Shown in pieces: positions 39,313 through 49,334 of a DNA stretch of 64,000 bases. The DNA is taken from the NCBI GenBank assembly GCA_030323305.1, contig CP106741.1, positions 4,587,501-4,651,500 on the forward strand. Direction: 5' to 3'. The position numbers were made by a program, and so were the translations under genes. The notes beneath the pieces were generated by a model. It was not told where the DNA came from, searched no databases, and saw nothing but the letters and a program-made list of their open reading frames with translations. The stretch is from Paenibacillus sp. CC-CFT747. Its GTDB lineage: Bacteria; Bacillota; Bacilli; Paenibacillales; NBRC-103111. Numbering within the stretch: the first letter of the stretch is position 1; the number at the start of each line of letters is the position of its first letter.

Positions 39313-40191
39313 GTGGATTTCGGTAGATTAATAACGGCAATGGTGACTCCCTTGGATGAGAATCTTCAAATCCATTGGTCGCAATTGGAGGTGCTTGTCG
39401 ATTACCTAATCGAGGAGCAGCAAAGCGAGACTTTAATTGTAAGCGGAACAACGGGGGAATCCCCCACCCTAACCGATGGAGAGAAGCTTCAGCTATTCCG
39501 CAAGGTGGTAGAGCTGGCTTCGGGCCGTTGCAAGGTTATAGCGGGCACAGGAAGCTATGACACGTCCCACAGCATCCATCTGACCAAGCTCGCCGAGGAG
39601 ACCGGCGTGGACGGGATTCTTCTGGTGGCACCTTATTACAACAAACCGTCCCAAGAGGGACTTTATCAGCATTTCAAAGCCGTTGCGGAAGCTACAGCCC
39701 TTCCGGTTATGCTTTATAATGTACCGGGCCGCAGCGTAGCTAACATCCTGCCGGATACTATGCTTCGCCTCGCCCAAATTCCTAATGTTGTGGCGACCAA
39801 AGAAGCTCACGGCGATTTGGATCACATTACGCTGCTCCTTGCCAAGGCACCGGAGGGCTTTGTGGTTTACTGCGGAGACGATTCCTTGACCCTTCCTTAC
39901 CTGTCTGTCGGCGCCAAGGGGATTGTCAGTGTGGCTAGTCATGTTATCGGCAAAGAAATGAAAGAGATGATTTCTCAGTACCTCTCCGGCCAAGTAGAGC
40001 AGGCAGCCAAAACGCATCAGAAGCTGTTCCCGGTGTTCAAGGGTCTGTTCCATTGCCCTCATCCGGTTCCCAGTCCGGTGCCGGTTAAATATGCCTTGAA
40101 GCTAAAAGGGGTAGACGTGGGCGGGGTAAGGCTGCCGCTGGTCAACCCAACCGAGCAGGAAGCTCAATTCATCAAGGCTTTGTTCGAGTGA
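39313..40191 (+). CDS. dapA: 4-hydroxy-tetrahydrodipicolinate synthase
   Basis: Condenses pyruvate with aspartate semialdehyde, the branch point to DAP/lysine and dipicolinate. I choose GTG 39313 (MDFGRLITAMVTPLD) because GGAGG at 39301 is seven bases upstream; ATG 39307 would sit right on that site. Family motifs are GTTGESPTL near residue 44, YNVPGRSVANI near 134, and the Schiff-base Lys in VVATKEAHGDLD near 160. It is intact at 292 aa. A terminator follows. Confidence 0.95.
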   Translation: MDFGRLITAMVTPLDENLQIHWSQLEVLVDYLIEEQQSETLIVSGTTGESPTLTDGEKLQLFRKVVELASGRCKVIAGTGSYDTSHSIHLTKLAEETGVDGILLVAPYYNKPSQEGLYQHFKAVAEATALPVMLYNVPGRSVANILPDTMLRLAQIPNVVATKEAHGDLDHITLLLAKAPEGFVVYCGDDSLTLPYLSVGAKGIVSVASHVIGKEMKEMISQYLSGQVEQAAKTHQKLFPVFKGLFHCPHPVPSPVPVKYALKLKGVDVGGVRLPLVNPTEQEAQFIKALFE

Positions 40192-40197
40192 ACGGAT

Positions 40198-40229
40198 ATC
40201 GGTGCCGCCAGGCATCGGTTTTCGTTTTT
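40198..40229 (+). terminator. Intrinsic terminator after dapA
   Basis: ATCGGTGCC (40198-40206) pairs with GGCATCGGT (40211-40219), with two wobbles, around GCCA, and is followed by TTTCGTTTTT. Confidence 0.75.
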
Positions 40230-40258
40230 GGAGAGAATATAGGGTAAATGCGGCAAAC

Positions 40259-40288
40259 TTGTAATAGAGGTTTTCGATCATGTATAAT
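40259..40288 (+). promoter_or_regulatory. Sigma-A promoter for rnjB
   Basis: TTGTAA (40259-40264), an 18-bp spacer, and a perfect TATAAT (40283-40288), about 80 bases before the gene. Confidence 0.8.
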
Positions 40289-40368
40289 GATGGCAAGTGA
40301 CTGGTGCGGTTTCTAATTCTGGTTGGCATTATATAAATCGTCGTTAATTTCAATAAGGAGGTTACGTT

Positions 40369-42045
40369 TTGTCTAAGAAAAGTAATGATAAATTGGTGGT
40401 CTTCGCTCTAGGCGGCGTGGGCGAGATCGGAAAAAATATGTATGTTATTCAATATGCCAACGATATAGTTGTGGTGGATTCGGGATTGAAGTTTCCGGAA
40501 GAGGACATGCTCGGTGTCGACATTGTCATCCCTGACATTTCTTATTTGACGGAGAATCGCGATAAAGTGCGGGGGATTTTGGTGACGCACGGCCACGAGG
40601 ATCATATCGGAGGATTGCCTTACGTCCTGAGGCAGCTGAACGTTCCGGTGTACGGGACGAAGCTTACGCTCGGGCTGATCGAAAGCAAGCTGAAGGAAGC
40701 CAACCTGCTTGGCGATACGAAACGTATTCTCATTAACGCGGATTCGGTGCTGGATCTGGGAACCATCAAAGCGACTTTCTTCAAAACCAATCACAGTATT
40801 CCGGATTCGGTAGGGGTCGCTTTGGAAACCCCGGAAGGGACGGTTGTTCATACGGGGGACTTCAAGTTCGATCAAACCCCGGTTAATGATCAATATGCCG
40901 ACCTTCACCGGATGGCGGAGATTGGGAGCAAAGGTGTTCTCATGCTGCTGTCGGATAGTACCAACGCGGAGCGTCCGGGCTTTACCGGCTCGGAGAAGAG
41001 TGTAGGAGTAGAGCTCGAGGATGTCTTCCGCAAAGCCAAGCAGCGCGTTGTGGTGGCTACGTTCGCCTCCAACATTCACCGTATTCAGCAGGTCATCGAC
41101 GCGGCGGAAGCGACCCGGAGAAAAGTAACGGTAATCGGACGAAGCATGGTCAATGTCGTCTCGATCGCCTCGGAACTGGGGTATTTGAGAATTCCGGACG
41201 GCATGCTTATTGAGCCGGAAGAAGTCAACCGCATGGCGGCTGACCGGGTTGTCATCCTCTCTACGGGTAGCCAAGGAGAGCCTATGTCGGCGCTTACGCG
41301 GATGGCCCGTTCGACCCATCGCAAGGTGGATATTCTTCCGGGTGATACCGTTATCATCGCGGCAACCCCAATCCCCGGCAATGAAAAATATGTAGGCCGG
41401 ACGGTAGACGAGTTGTTCCGTCTCGGTGCTCATGTTATTTACGGGCCAGGCTCGGTTTCCGGCGTCCACGTTTCGGGACACGGCAGCCAGGAAGAATTGA
41501 AGCTGATGTTGAACCTGATGAGGCCTAAGTATTTTGTGCCGATTCACGGCGAATACCGGATGCTGCGCCAGCATGGCGTGTTGGCCGAATCCGTAGGGGT
41601 GGAGAAGGAGAACATCTTCATCATCGACAACGGGGATACGGTTGAAGTTCAGAACGGGACGGCCCGCAAAGGCTCCAAGGTTCAAGCCGGCAATATCCTG
41701 ATCGATGGCTTAGGCGTCGGCGACGTAGGAAACATCGTTCTTCGTGACCGTAAGCTCCTTTCGCAGGATGGAATCCTGGTCGTGGTGGTTACGCTCAGCA
41801 AGCAGGAAGGCAATATTCTGTCCGGACCGGACATCATTTCCCGTGGATTCGTATATGTGAGAGAATCCGAAGGTCTGCTGGATGAAGCGAACCGGATTGT
41901 TACCAGCACCTTGAACCGGTTGATGAACGAGAATGTAAACGAGTGGGCGTCGCTCAAAACCCATGTAAAAGACGCACTCGGACGATTTTTATATGAGCAA
42001 ACCAGAAGAAGACCAATGATTCTTCCTATCATTATGGAAGTGTAA
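40369..42045 (+). CDS. rnjB: Ribonuclease J (RnjB position)
   Basis: Metallo-beta-lactamase/beta-CASP ribonuclease with endonuclease and 5'-3' exonuclease activity in RNA decay. It starts at TTG 40369 behind AAGGAGGTTACG. The zinc motif HGHEDHIGG lies near residue 74, with further ligand motifs VHTGDFKFD near 160 and the beta-CASP HVSGHGSQEELKLM near 365. A C-terminal domain completes 558 aa. It is intact. I use rnjB because it lies after dapA and before tepA, as in Bacillus; a second RNase J is expected elsewhere. Confidence 0.93.
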   Translation: MSKKSNDKLVVFALGGVGEIGKNMYVIQYANDIVVVDSGLKFPEEDMLGVDIVIPDISYLTENRDKVRGILVTHGHEDHIGGLPYVLRQLNVPVYGTKLTLGLIESKLKEANLLGDTKRILINADSVLDLGTIKATFFKTNHSIPDSVGVALETPEGTVVHTGDFKFDQTPVNDQYADLHRMAEIGSKGVLMLLSDSTNAERPGFTGSEKSVGVELEDVFRKAKQRVVVATFASNIHRIQQVIDAAEATRRKVTVIGRSMVNVVSIASELGYLRIPDGMLIEPEEVNRMAADRVVILSTGSQGEPMSALTRMARSTHRKVDILPGDTVIIAATPIPGNEKYVGRTVDELFRLGAHVIYGPGSVSGVHVSGHGSQEELKLMLNLMRPKYFVPIHGEYRMLRQHGVLAESVGVEKENIFIIDNGDTVEVQNGTARKGSKVQAGNILIDGLGVGDVGNIVLRDRKLLSQDGILVVVVTLSKQEGNILSGPDIISRGFVYVRESEGLLDEANRIVTSTLNRLMNENVNEWASLKTHVKDALGRFLYEQTRRRPMILPIIMEV

Positions 42046-42079
42046 ATCCAGCATTAGTCACTTGAAACCGACTAGCCCA

Positions 42080-42105
42080 GTCCTCCCTAAGCGGGAGGGC
42101 TTTTT
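42080..42105 (+). terminator. Intrinsic terminator after rnjB
   Basis: CCTCCC (42082-42087) pairs with GGGAGG (42093-42098), extended by two outer pairs, around a five-base loop, followed by TTTTT. Confidence 0.85.
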
Positions 42106-42182
42106 CACGTTTCAAGGGATAAAGCCGAAGGGGAAACCCATACTAGGAAGAGTTGGCAGTATAATCCTTGGAGGCGATAACC

Positions 42183-42950
42183 ATGACCTATTATTATCTG
42201 GAATCCAATCAGCAGCCCCCTCAACCCCCTTACCAGCCTATGCCCATGCAGCCGGGAGAAGACCAGAAGAAGAATGCGGTGCTCGAGAACATTCAACAAC
42301 TGGGGCAGATGAACACCCCGCCGGCGGAATCGAACATCTTCTGTCTGTCGATCATAGGTCAAGTGGAAGGGCATATGGTGATGCCCCCACAGAACAAAAC
42401 GACCAAATATGAGCACCTCATTCCCCAGCTGGTAGCAGCCGAGCAGAACCAGAAGATCGAGGGCGTGTTGATTGTCCTCAATACGGTCGGGGGAGACGTG
42501 GAAGCCGGACTGGCGATAGCCGAGATGATCGCTTCCTTGTCGAAGCCTACCGTTGCCCTGGTGTTAGGAGGAGGACATAGCATCGGAGTGCCGATTGCGG
42601 TTTCGGCCGACTTCTCGATCATAGCGGAAACGGCCACCATGACGATTCACCCGATTCGGCTAACCGGTTTGGTTATTGGGGTTCCGCAGACGTTCGAATA
42701 TTTGGATAAGATGCAGGATAGGGTGATTCGGTTCATCACGAGCCATTCCCGCATTCCGGAAGAGAAAGTCAAGGAGCTGATGTTCAAAACCGGGGAGTTA
42801 ACCCGGGACATCGGGACGAACGTGGTGGGAACGGATGCGGTAAGATTCGGGCTGATCGATGCCATTGGCGGCGTCGGCGATGCCATCCGGGAGCTGAACC
42901 GGAGAATTGCGGAAAGAAGAGGGCAGGCCGGGGAGGCCATGATCCAATGA
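42183..42950 (+). CDS. tepA: ClpP-fold serine protease TepA/YmfB
   Basis: ClpP/SppA-like protease that Bacillus studies link to protein translocation and spore proteins. ATG 42183 is preferred over TTG 42168 because GGAGGCG (42170-42176) precedes it. A Pro/Gln-rich N-terminus (about 35 residues) precedes the crotonase-like fold. The nucleophile is in GGGHSIGVPIAVS near residue 130, with MTIHPIRLTG near 157. Length is 255 aa. It is intact and overlaps the next gene by ATGA. Confidence 0.88.
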   Translation: MTYYYLESNQQPPQPPYQPMPMQPGEDQKKNAVLENIQQLGQMNTPPAESNIFCLSIIGQVEGHMVMPPQNKTTKYEHLIPQLVAAEQNQKIEGVLIVLNTVGGDVEAGLAIAEMIASLSKPTVALVLGGGHSIGVPIAVSADFSIIAETATMTIHPIRLTGLVIGVPQTFEYLDKMQDRVIRFITSHSRIPEEKVKELMFKTGELTRDIGTNVVGTDAVRFGLIDAIGGVGDAIRELNRRIAERRGQAGEAMIQ

Positions 42951-43183
42951 CGATCTATTCCATTATTCCGGAAACCGTTATTTTTGAGAACAGTGAGAAT
43001 ACAGATTACCGCTCTACGCTGATCAAGCATGACGGCATCGAGATGGAGGTCCGGTTCATCAACCAGACCCAGGCAAGAATCGAAAGAATTTACAGCGGCA
43101 ACCCGAATGATTACCTGCGGGCCGAATACACGCCCGGAAGCCTGCTGAATTTTGCACCCGGAACGACCTCCAGCCGCAGCTGA
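42947..43183 (+). CDS. ylzJ: YlzJ-like protein
   Basis: Small protein of unknown function found between tepA and spoIIIE in Bacillales. ATG 42947 overlaps tepA. The 78-aa product MTIYSIIPETVIFENSE...YTPGSLLNFAPG has the family features (start with a YSIIP-like motif and a central IEMEVRFI). It is intact. The conserved position is the main evidence, and function is unknown. Confidence 0.8.
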   Translation: MTIYSIIPETVIFENSENTDYRSTLIKHDGIEMEVRFINQTQARIERIYSGNPNDYLRAEYTPGSLLNFAPGTTSSRS

Positions 43184-43206
43184 CCGATATGCCGACAGAG
43201 GCGGAA

Positions 43207-43226
43207 AATATGCTATAATAGCATAT
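43207..43226 (+). promoter_or_regulatory. Inverted repeat with embedded TATAAT before spoIIIE
   Basis: ATATGCTA and TAGCATAT form a perfect 8-bp inverted repeat around TAA. A perfect TATAAT (43214-43219) lies across its centre, 22 bases before the spoIIIE GTG. No matching -35 is visible, so it is either a weak promoter or an operator. Confidence 0.4.
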
Positions 43227-43240
43227 CGGAGGTGAAAATA

Positions 43241-45701
43241 GTGGCAAAGGGCCGAAAGAAAAAGAAAAATCCGTCCAGACAACATTGAAGTTCGAGCTTC
43301 TTGGCATTGCCATGCTCCTATTTTCGGCTATTGCCCTGTTCCGCACCGGGTCGGTCGGGAGATCCTTGACCATTCTCTTCCGATTCACGGTAGGGGTATT
43401 GGACTGGATCATTCCCTTGGTGTTTATATATCTGGCTTTCTTCGTGATGATCAACCGGGCGTGGCCCCGGTCCTGGACGCCGAAAAAATCCGGAATTCTG
43501 CTCGCTCTGCTCGGCTGGATTCTCATGAACCAGATGTCCTTCATTCATCAGCTGGTGAGCTCTACGGATGCGATCACCCCCAGTCTGATATGGAATGATA
43601 CCTGGAAGACGCTGAAGGAAGGAATCTCCACTTATCCGTCGCAAGGAGACATCCTCACTAGAGAAATCGGCGGAGGGATCATAGGGGCGTTTCTATATTC
43701 CTGCCTGTTTTTTCTGTTCGGGTACGAAGGAACCGTTATCATGGTCGTGGCCCTATTTGCCGTAGGAGCCATGCTGTTGACCGGTATCTCCTTTGTGGAT
43801 GTCGGAATGAAGCTGCGCGCCTCTCTCCAAACCTTACGTAAAGGCCTCTCCAACCGGATGTCCGAATGGGCCAAATCCAGAAGAGCCCAAGCCGCTGCTC
43901 CTAAAAAGAGCAAGAAAGCACCAGTATATTTGGACGAAGTCGATGAAGCGGACGAAGAGGAAGTAGGGGGACCGGAGCCGGAAGCCGTCCGGAAACCGAT
44001 ATTCTTCCCGCGTCTTCCCTCGGCCAAGAAGAAGGAAGCCATTCCCTCCGAGCCTGCCGTAGAAGAAACCGTTTATGTGAACGAGTCGGCTGCTCCCATA
44101 CCTTACATAAGGGATTTTCAAGATCACATCGAGCCGCCGGTCGAGGATCCGGCTATTCTATCCGCTCCACCCGTCTCTTCTTCCGTACCGGAAAACACAA
44201 GGGCGGAAAGTTCGGAGGACTTCCCCGAGCTGGGCTTATCGGCGGACAAAGAAAAGCCGCCTTCCAAGCCTTATCAGCTCCCCGGCTTTCAGCTTCTTTC
44301 CCGGCCGGCCGGTGCAGGGAAGGGCGGGGAGATGAATGATTACAAGGCGAACGCACGAAAGCTGGAGGCTACTTTGGAAAGCTTCGGCGTGCGGGCGAAG
44401 GTGCTCGAAGTCGTTCGCGGTCCGTCGGTGACACGCTATGAGATCCAGCCGGATGTCGGAGTCAAGGTCAGCCGAATCGTCAGCCTAACGGATGACATCG
44501 CCTTGGCGTTAGCGGCCAAGGATATTCGGATGGAAGCTCCGATCCCGGGGAAATCCGCCATTGGGATTGAAGTGCCTAACACGGAGGTTTCCATCGTTAC
44601 CTTACGTGAGGTTATGGAAAGCGGAGTATTCCAGGATGCCGCCTCCAAGCTGTCCATTACGCTCGGCCGGGATATTTCCGGACAGCCGATCGTAGGCAAC
44701 CTGGCCAAGATGCCCCATCTTCTTGTGGCAGGAGCAACCGGTTCAGGGAAATCCGTTTGTATCAACGGGATCATCACGAGCATTTTGTTTAAAGCGAAAC
44801 CGGACGAGGTCAAGTTTCTTATGATCGACCCCAAGATGGTAGAGTTGAATGTTTACAACGGCATTCCGCACCTTCTCGCACCTGTTGTGACGGACCCCCG
44901 AAGGGCTTCCTTGCCCTGAAGAAGATTGTAGTCGAGATGGAGAAGAGGTACGAGCTGTTCTCGAAGAGCGGCACACGCAACATCGAAGGCTACAACGCCA
45001 TGCTCACCGACAAGAACAATCCGAACCCGGGAGAGCCGCTTCCGCTTATCGTGGTTATCGTGGATGAGCTCGCGGACCTGATGATGGTGGCAGCCAACGA
45101 CGTAGAGGACGCGATCTGCCGTCTCGCCCAAATGGCCCGTGCCGCGGGCATTCACTTGATCATCGCCACCCAGCGTCCGTCGGTAGATGTTATAACCGGG
45201 GTGATCAAGGCCAATATCCCTTCCCGGATCGCCTTTGGCGTTTCCTCTCAGGTAGACTCCCGGACCATCCTGGATATGGCGGGAGCGGAGAAGCTCCTGG
45301 GCCGCGGAGATATGCTTTTCCTTCCGGTAGGCGCCTCCAAGCCGGTTCGTGTGCAAGGCGCTTTCTTGTCCGACCAGGAGGTAGAGGCCGTGGTCAGCTT
45401 TGTCAGCAACCAGGAGAAGGCGAACTACCAGGAAGACCTCGTTCCTCAAGTGGAAGACATACCGGAAGCAGAGGACACGTTCGAGGACGAGCTGTACGAC
45501 CAGGCGGTCCAGATCGTACTGGAAGCCAAGCAGGCGTCGGTGTCCCTCCTGCAACGAAGAATGAGGGTAGGCTACACGAGAGCGGCGCGCCTCATCGACA
45601 CGATGGAAGCCAAAGGAGTAGTCGGCCCCTATGAGGGAAGCAAGCCGCGAGAAGTGCTCCTTACGCTCGATCAATTCCAGCAGAACCGAATAAGCTCCTA
45701 A
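43241..45701 (+). CDS. spoIIIE: DNA translocase SpoIIIE/FtsK (two frameshifts, 43265-43269 and 44895-44899)
   Basis: Hexameric septal DNA pump that moves the chromosome into the forespore. It starts at GTG 43241 behind GGAGGTGAAAATA. A Lys-rich N-terminus and several membrane helices (about residues 20-180) precede an acidic/Pro linker. The motor domain follows, with Walker A GATGSGKSVCINGI near 500 and IVVIVDELADLMM near 605, then a gamma DNA-binding domain. One A lost in AAAAA (43265-43269) separates the start. One C lost in CCCCC (44895-44899) splits the motor after Walker A. Restored length is 820 aa. Named spoIIIE from its position after tepA-ylzJ. Confidence 0.92.
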
Positions 45702-45729
45702 AAAGCCGGGCCTTGGGCCCGGTTTTTTT
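45702..45729 (+). terminator. Intrinsic terminator after spoIIIE
   Basis: CCGGGCC (45706-45712) pairs perfectly with GGCCCGG (45716-45722), with A residues before and seven T after. The 150 bases from here to the next gene show no clear promoter. Confidence 0.9.
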
Positions 45730-45881
45730 ATGGGCGGGTGCATGGTGGAAGAACTACGGCTAACTCCCCCGCCAGCCGTGGAATTCGATTAGGTTTCCTC
45801 TACCGGTATAGAAGCCCAGCCTCTTTCAAATAATAACCTCAGGTTGTTTCACACCATGATAAGGAAAGGCTGGAGGGAAGA

Positions 45882-46651
45882 ATGAACAAACGCCTGATTT
45901 ATGTCACAATCGGTATCCTGCTCGTTATCTTTGCGGCTGTCCAGGTTAAGCAGATGGGTAAGACCAAGTCCGATCAAGAGGTGTTTAGCAAAACCGACAT
46001 CCGTTACGGAGCGGAGGGCGGCGATGTGTACGAGCTTCAAGGGAGATTGAAATACCTCGGCTTCTTCACCGGCAAGATTGACGGGGATTACGGCTACCGG
46101 ACCTTGAAATCGGTCAAATGGTTCCAAAGCGAGTTCGGGCTGAAGGTGGACGGAATCGTTGGGTCCAAAACAAAGCTGAAGCTCTGGCAGGCGACCAAAA
46201 GCTGGAAGCCGACGGCCGATACAAGCGGTGCTGGCGGCGGAAAAGCGGCGGCGGCCACCAAAAAACCGGCCATTCCTGCCTCGTCCAGACGCGGACTTTC
46301 GGACAATGATCTCAAAATTATGGCGAACGCCGTTTATGGGGAGTCGAGGGGGAACCATACATCGGTCAAGTGGCAGTAGCCGCCGTTATCCTTAACCGTG
46401 TGGATGATCCGAATTTCCCCAATAGCATATCGGGCGTAATCTTTCAGCCGGGGGCGTTCACCGCGGTAGCGGACGGCCAAATCTGGCTTACCCCTAACGA
46501 AAGAGCCAAGCAGGCGGTACAGGATGCGTTGAACGGCATGGATCCGACAGGAGGCTGCACGTACTATTTCAACCCGGTCACCGCAACATCGAAGTGGATT
46601 TGGAGCCGCCAGCAGATCAAGACGATCGGAAAGCATATTTTCTGCAAATAA
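45882..46651 (+). CDS. SleB-like cell wall hydrolase (one frameshift at 46348-46352)
   Basis: Probable spore-cortex or cell-wall hydrolase of the SleB/CwlJ (Hydrolase_2) family. ATG 45882 follows GGCTGGAGGGAAGA. An N-terminal membrane helix or signal (residues 4-24) precedes a peptidoglycan-binding domain (GGDVYELQGRLKYLGFFTGKIDG, about 46-100). A linker and the hydrolase domain NAVYGESRGEPYIGQVAVA follow (about 155-255), with the catalytic Glu in GESRGE. The run GGGGG (46348-46352) has lost one G, and restoring it gives 256 aa. This could be a sleB or yppG-type paralogue, so I leave the symbol empty. Confidence 0.88.
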
Positions 46652-46655
46652 ACGG

Positions 46656-46690
46656 GAAGAAGTAACCGCTCCGGTTGCTTCTTCTCTTTC
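46656..46690 (+). terminator. Intrinsic terminator after the SleB-like gene
   Basis: A 12-bp stem GAAGAAGTAACC/GGTTGCTTCTTC with one wobble around a five-base loop, followed by TCTTT. Confidence 0.8.
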
Positions 46691-46766
46691 TGTAGGAATA
46701 TAATGGAGGGGCGTAACCGTGCCGGAGAAGGCACACTCAAGCTGAATCAGAAGGGAGCCGTCCGGA

Positions 46767-48047
46767 TTGAACAACCACCGATTTGTTCGCAGCCAGATTG
46801 GCAACATCAGGCTGCATGTTTTACCGACCGACCGGTTTAAAACCTATGCCATCTCGTTATACATCGGCACTCCGCTCGCGGAAGAATGGGTAACTCCGGT
46901 AGCGTTGACTCCTTTTGTGCTGCGCCGCGGAACCGAGCGGCTTCCCGAGACGAAGCAGTTCCGGGAGAAGCTGGATGATCTGTACGGAGCCGGCTTTGGC
47001 TTCGACATTTACAAGCGCGGCGACTATCAGCTGGTTCAGTTCCGAATGGACATCATTCAGGATGATTTTGTCAAGGAGTCGAATTCGCTCCTTAAGCAGG
47101 CCCTTCAATTTCTCGGAGAAGCCGTCATGCGCCCTGCCAAAGAAGGGGACGCTTTCGTCAGCAAATACGTGGATGCCGAGAAACGCACCCTGCAGAAGAA
47201 AATCGAATCCATCATTAACGATAAAATCCGTTATGCCGCCGAACGCTGCATAGAGGAAATGTGCAAGAATGAGCCGTACCGGCTTCACCCGCTCGGAAAG
47301 CTCGACGCCATTCAAGCCATTACACCCGAGTCCCTTTACACCCATTACCGGGAATGGTTGAGCCGCTCTCCGATTGATCTGTACGTCGTGGGCAATACCA
47401 CGGAGGAGGAAGTCCGGTCCATCGTTCAGGAAACCTTCCATCCGGGTAACGGGGCCAGGGAAGAATATGTGTCCCGTAATCAGCCCTCCGCCCCTCGTGA
47501 GGTCAACACAGTGGTGGAGAAGCTGGACGTAGGCCAAGGTAAGCTCAACATGGGGCTTAGAACCTCGATTACCTATGCGGATGAGGATTATGCCCCCGCT
47601 TTGGTCTATAACGGCATTCTGGGCGGATACCCGCATTCCAAGCTCTTTGTTAACGTGAGGGAGAAGGAAAGCCTGGCCTATTACGCTTCTTCCCGTCTGG
47701 ACGGCCACAAAGGGATCCTGACCATTCAATCCGGCATCGAGATCGCCAATTACGAGAAAGCCGTGGAGATTATCAAACGGCAGCTGGATGCCATGGGCAA
47801 AGGAGAAATCAGCGAGCTTGAACTTAACCAGACGAGGGCGATGATCTACAACCACCTCCAGGAAATCCAGGATTCCGCTTACGAGATGATTTCCTTTGAT
47901 TTCAACAGTGTATTATCCGGAAAGGAAAGAACCGTTGAAGAATTAATCGACGCCGTCGGCCGGGTTACACCGGAAGCCATTCAGGAAGTGGCCCGCAAGG
48001 TGCAACTGGACACCATTTACTTCCTGAGAGACCGGAAGGAGGGATAA
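46767..48047 (+). CDS. ymfF: M16 family peptidase-like protein YmfF (lacks zinc motif)
   Basis: M16-fold protein. It starts at TTG 46767 behind AAGGGAGCC, giving MNNHRFVRSQIGNIRLHVLP. The position that would hold the HxxEH zinc motif reads TPFVLRRGTERLPE, so the catalytic residues are missing. In Bacillus the ymfF/ymfH pair shows the same split, with one probably inactive partner. The 426-aa length is normal. It is adjacent to ymfH (four bases apart), suggesting the two form a heterodimer (inference). Confidence 0.88.
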   Translation: MNNHRFVRSQIGNIRLHVLPTDRFKTYAISLYIGTPLAEEWVTPVALTPFVLRRGTERLPETKQFREKLDDLYGAGFGFDIYKRGDYQLVQFRMDIIQDDFVKESNSLLKQALQFLGEAVMRPAKEGDAFVSKYVDAEKRTLQKKIESIINDKIRYAAERCIEEMCKNEPYRLHPLGKLDAIQAITPESLYTHYREWLSRSPIDLYVVGNTTEEEVRSIVQETFHPGNGAREEYVSRNQPSAPREVNTVVEKLDVGQGKLNMGLRTSITYADEDYAPALVYNGILGGYPHSKLFVNVREKESLAYYASSRLDGHKGILTIQSGIEIANYEKAVEIIKRQLDAMGKGEISELELNQTRAMIYNHLQEIQDSAYEMISFDFNSVLSGKERTVEELIDAVGRVTPEAIQEVARKVQLDTIYFLRDRKEG

Positions 48048-48051
48048 CGAG

Positions 48052-49334
48052 ATGGAGAAACTTCAATACGACAGGCTCAAGGAGACTCTTTATTACGAAG
48101 AGCTCCCCAACGGCCTTAGCGTGTATCTGCTTCCTAAGCCAGGCTTCAGCAAAACGTATGCCACGTTTTCTACTAAGTTCGGCTCGGTTGACAACCACTT
48201 CCAAGTGGAAGGAGGAAAGGAAGCGCAGGTACCGGACGGAATCGCTCACTTTCTGGAGCATAAGATGTTCGAAGAGCCGGAGGGAGACATCTTCTCCAAA
48301 TTTTCTTCGCTTGGAGCTTCCGCGAATGCCTTCACCAGCTTTGACCGGACCACCTATCTGTTCTCGGCTACCGGTAATATTGAGGAAAATCTGGAGACCT
48401 TGATCAACTTCGTCCAGAATCCTTATTTCACCGATCAGAACGTAGACAAGGAAAAAGGAATCATCGGCCAAGAAATCAAAATGTACCAGGACAATCCGGA
48501 TTGGAGGGTCTATTTCGGTCTGATCGAAGCCATGTATAAGGTCCATCCGGTGCATATCGACATTGCGGGCACGGTGGAATCCATCTCCCGGATTACCAAG
48601 GAAACGCTGTACGATTGTTACCACACGTTTTATCACCCGAGCAACATGATTCTGTTTGTGGTCGGGGGATTGACGCCGAGGCCACGATGGAGCAGATTCG
48701 TGCAAACCAGGCAGCCAAAAAGTACGGCCGGCAAGGGGAGATTCACCGGTTTACTCCGGAAGAGCCGGCAGAAGTTCATATTCCGGAGAAGGTAACCCGC
48801 TTGCCGGTTTCCCTGCCCAAATGTCTCTTCGGCTTCAAAGAGCCTCATGTCCAGATGGACGGCAAGGAACTGCTGCAGAACGAGCTCTCGACAAAGGTAA
48901 TGCTCGATATTCTGTTAAGCCCCAGTTCATCCATCTACCAGAAGCTGTACGACGATAACCTGATCTCGGACAGCTTTGGATATGAATACAACAGCAGCCC
49001 AGATTATGCTTTCTCGGTCATGGGCGGCGATACCCGCGATCCTGAAGCCCTTCTCGCAACCTTCAAGGAGTTGGTGGGGAAGGTGGTAGAGCAAGGGATC
49101 ACCGAAGCTGATTTTGAGCGAAGCCGCAAGAAGAAGATCGGCAGCTACTTAAGAATGCTCAATTCTCCGGAAGCCATAGCCAATGAATTTACAAAATACC
49201 GGTTCCGGGACGGCGACTTGTTTGAGATTCTTCCCGTTTACGAAAGCATGAAGCTCGAGGATGTCAACCGCAGGCTTCAGGAACATTTTGATTGGGAGCG
49301 GCTTGCTGTGTCCCTGGTAAAGAGTGAGGAGTAA
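48052..49334 (+). CDS. ymfH: M16 family zinc peptidase YmfH (one frameshift at 48664-48668)
   Basis: Catalytic partner of YmfF. ATG 48052 follows GGAGGGATAACGAG. The zinc motif HFLEH lies near residue 66, with the ERxxxE-like third-ligand region KEKGIIGQEIKMYQD near 140. The run GGGGG (48664-48668) has lost one G. Restoring it joins FVVGG to IDAEATMEQIRANQAAKKYG and gives 427 aa. The stop and the ymfI start overlap (TAATG). Confidence 0.92.

Noticed and set aside
42160..42165. TATAAT before tepA as a promoter
   Set aside because: There is no -35 at the right distance, and the start would lie on the tepA ribosome site.
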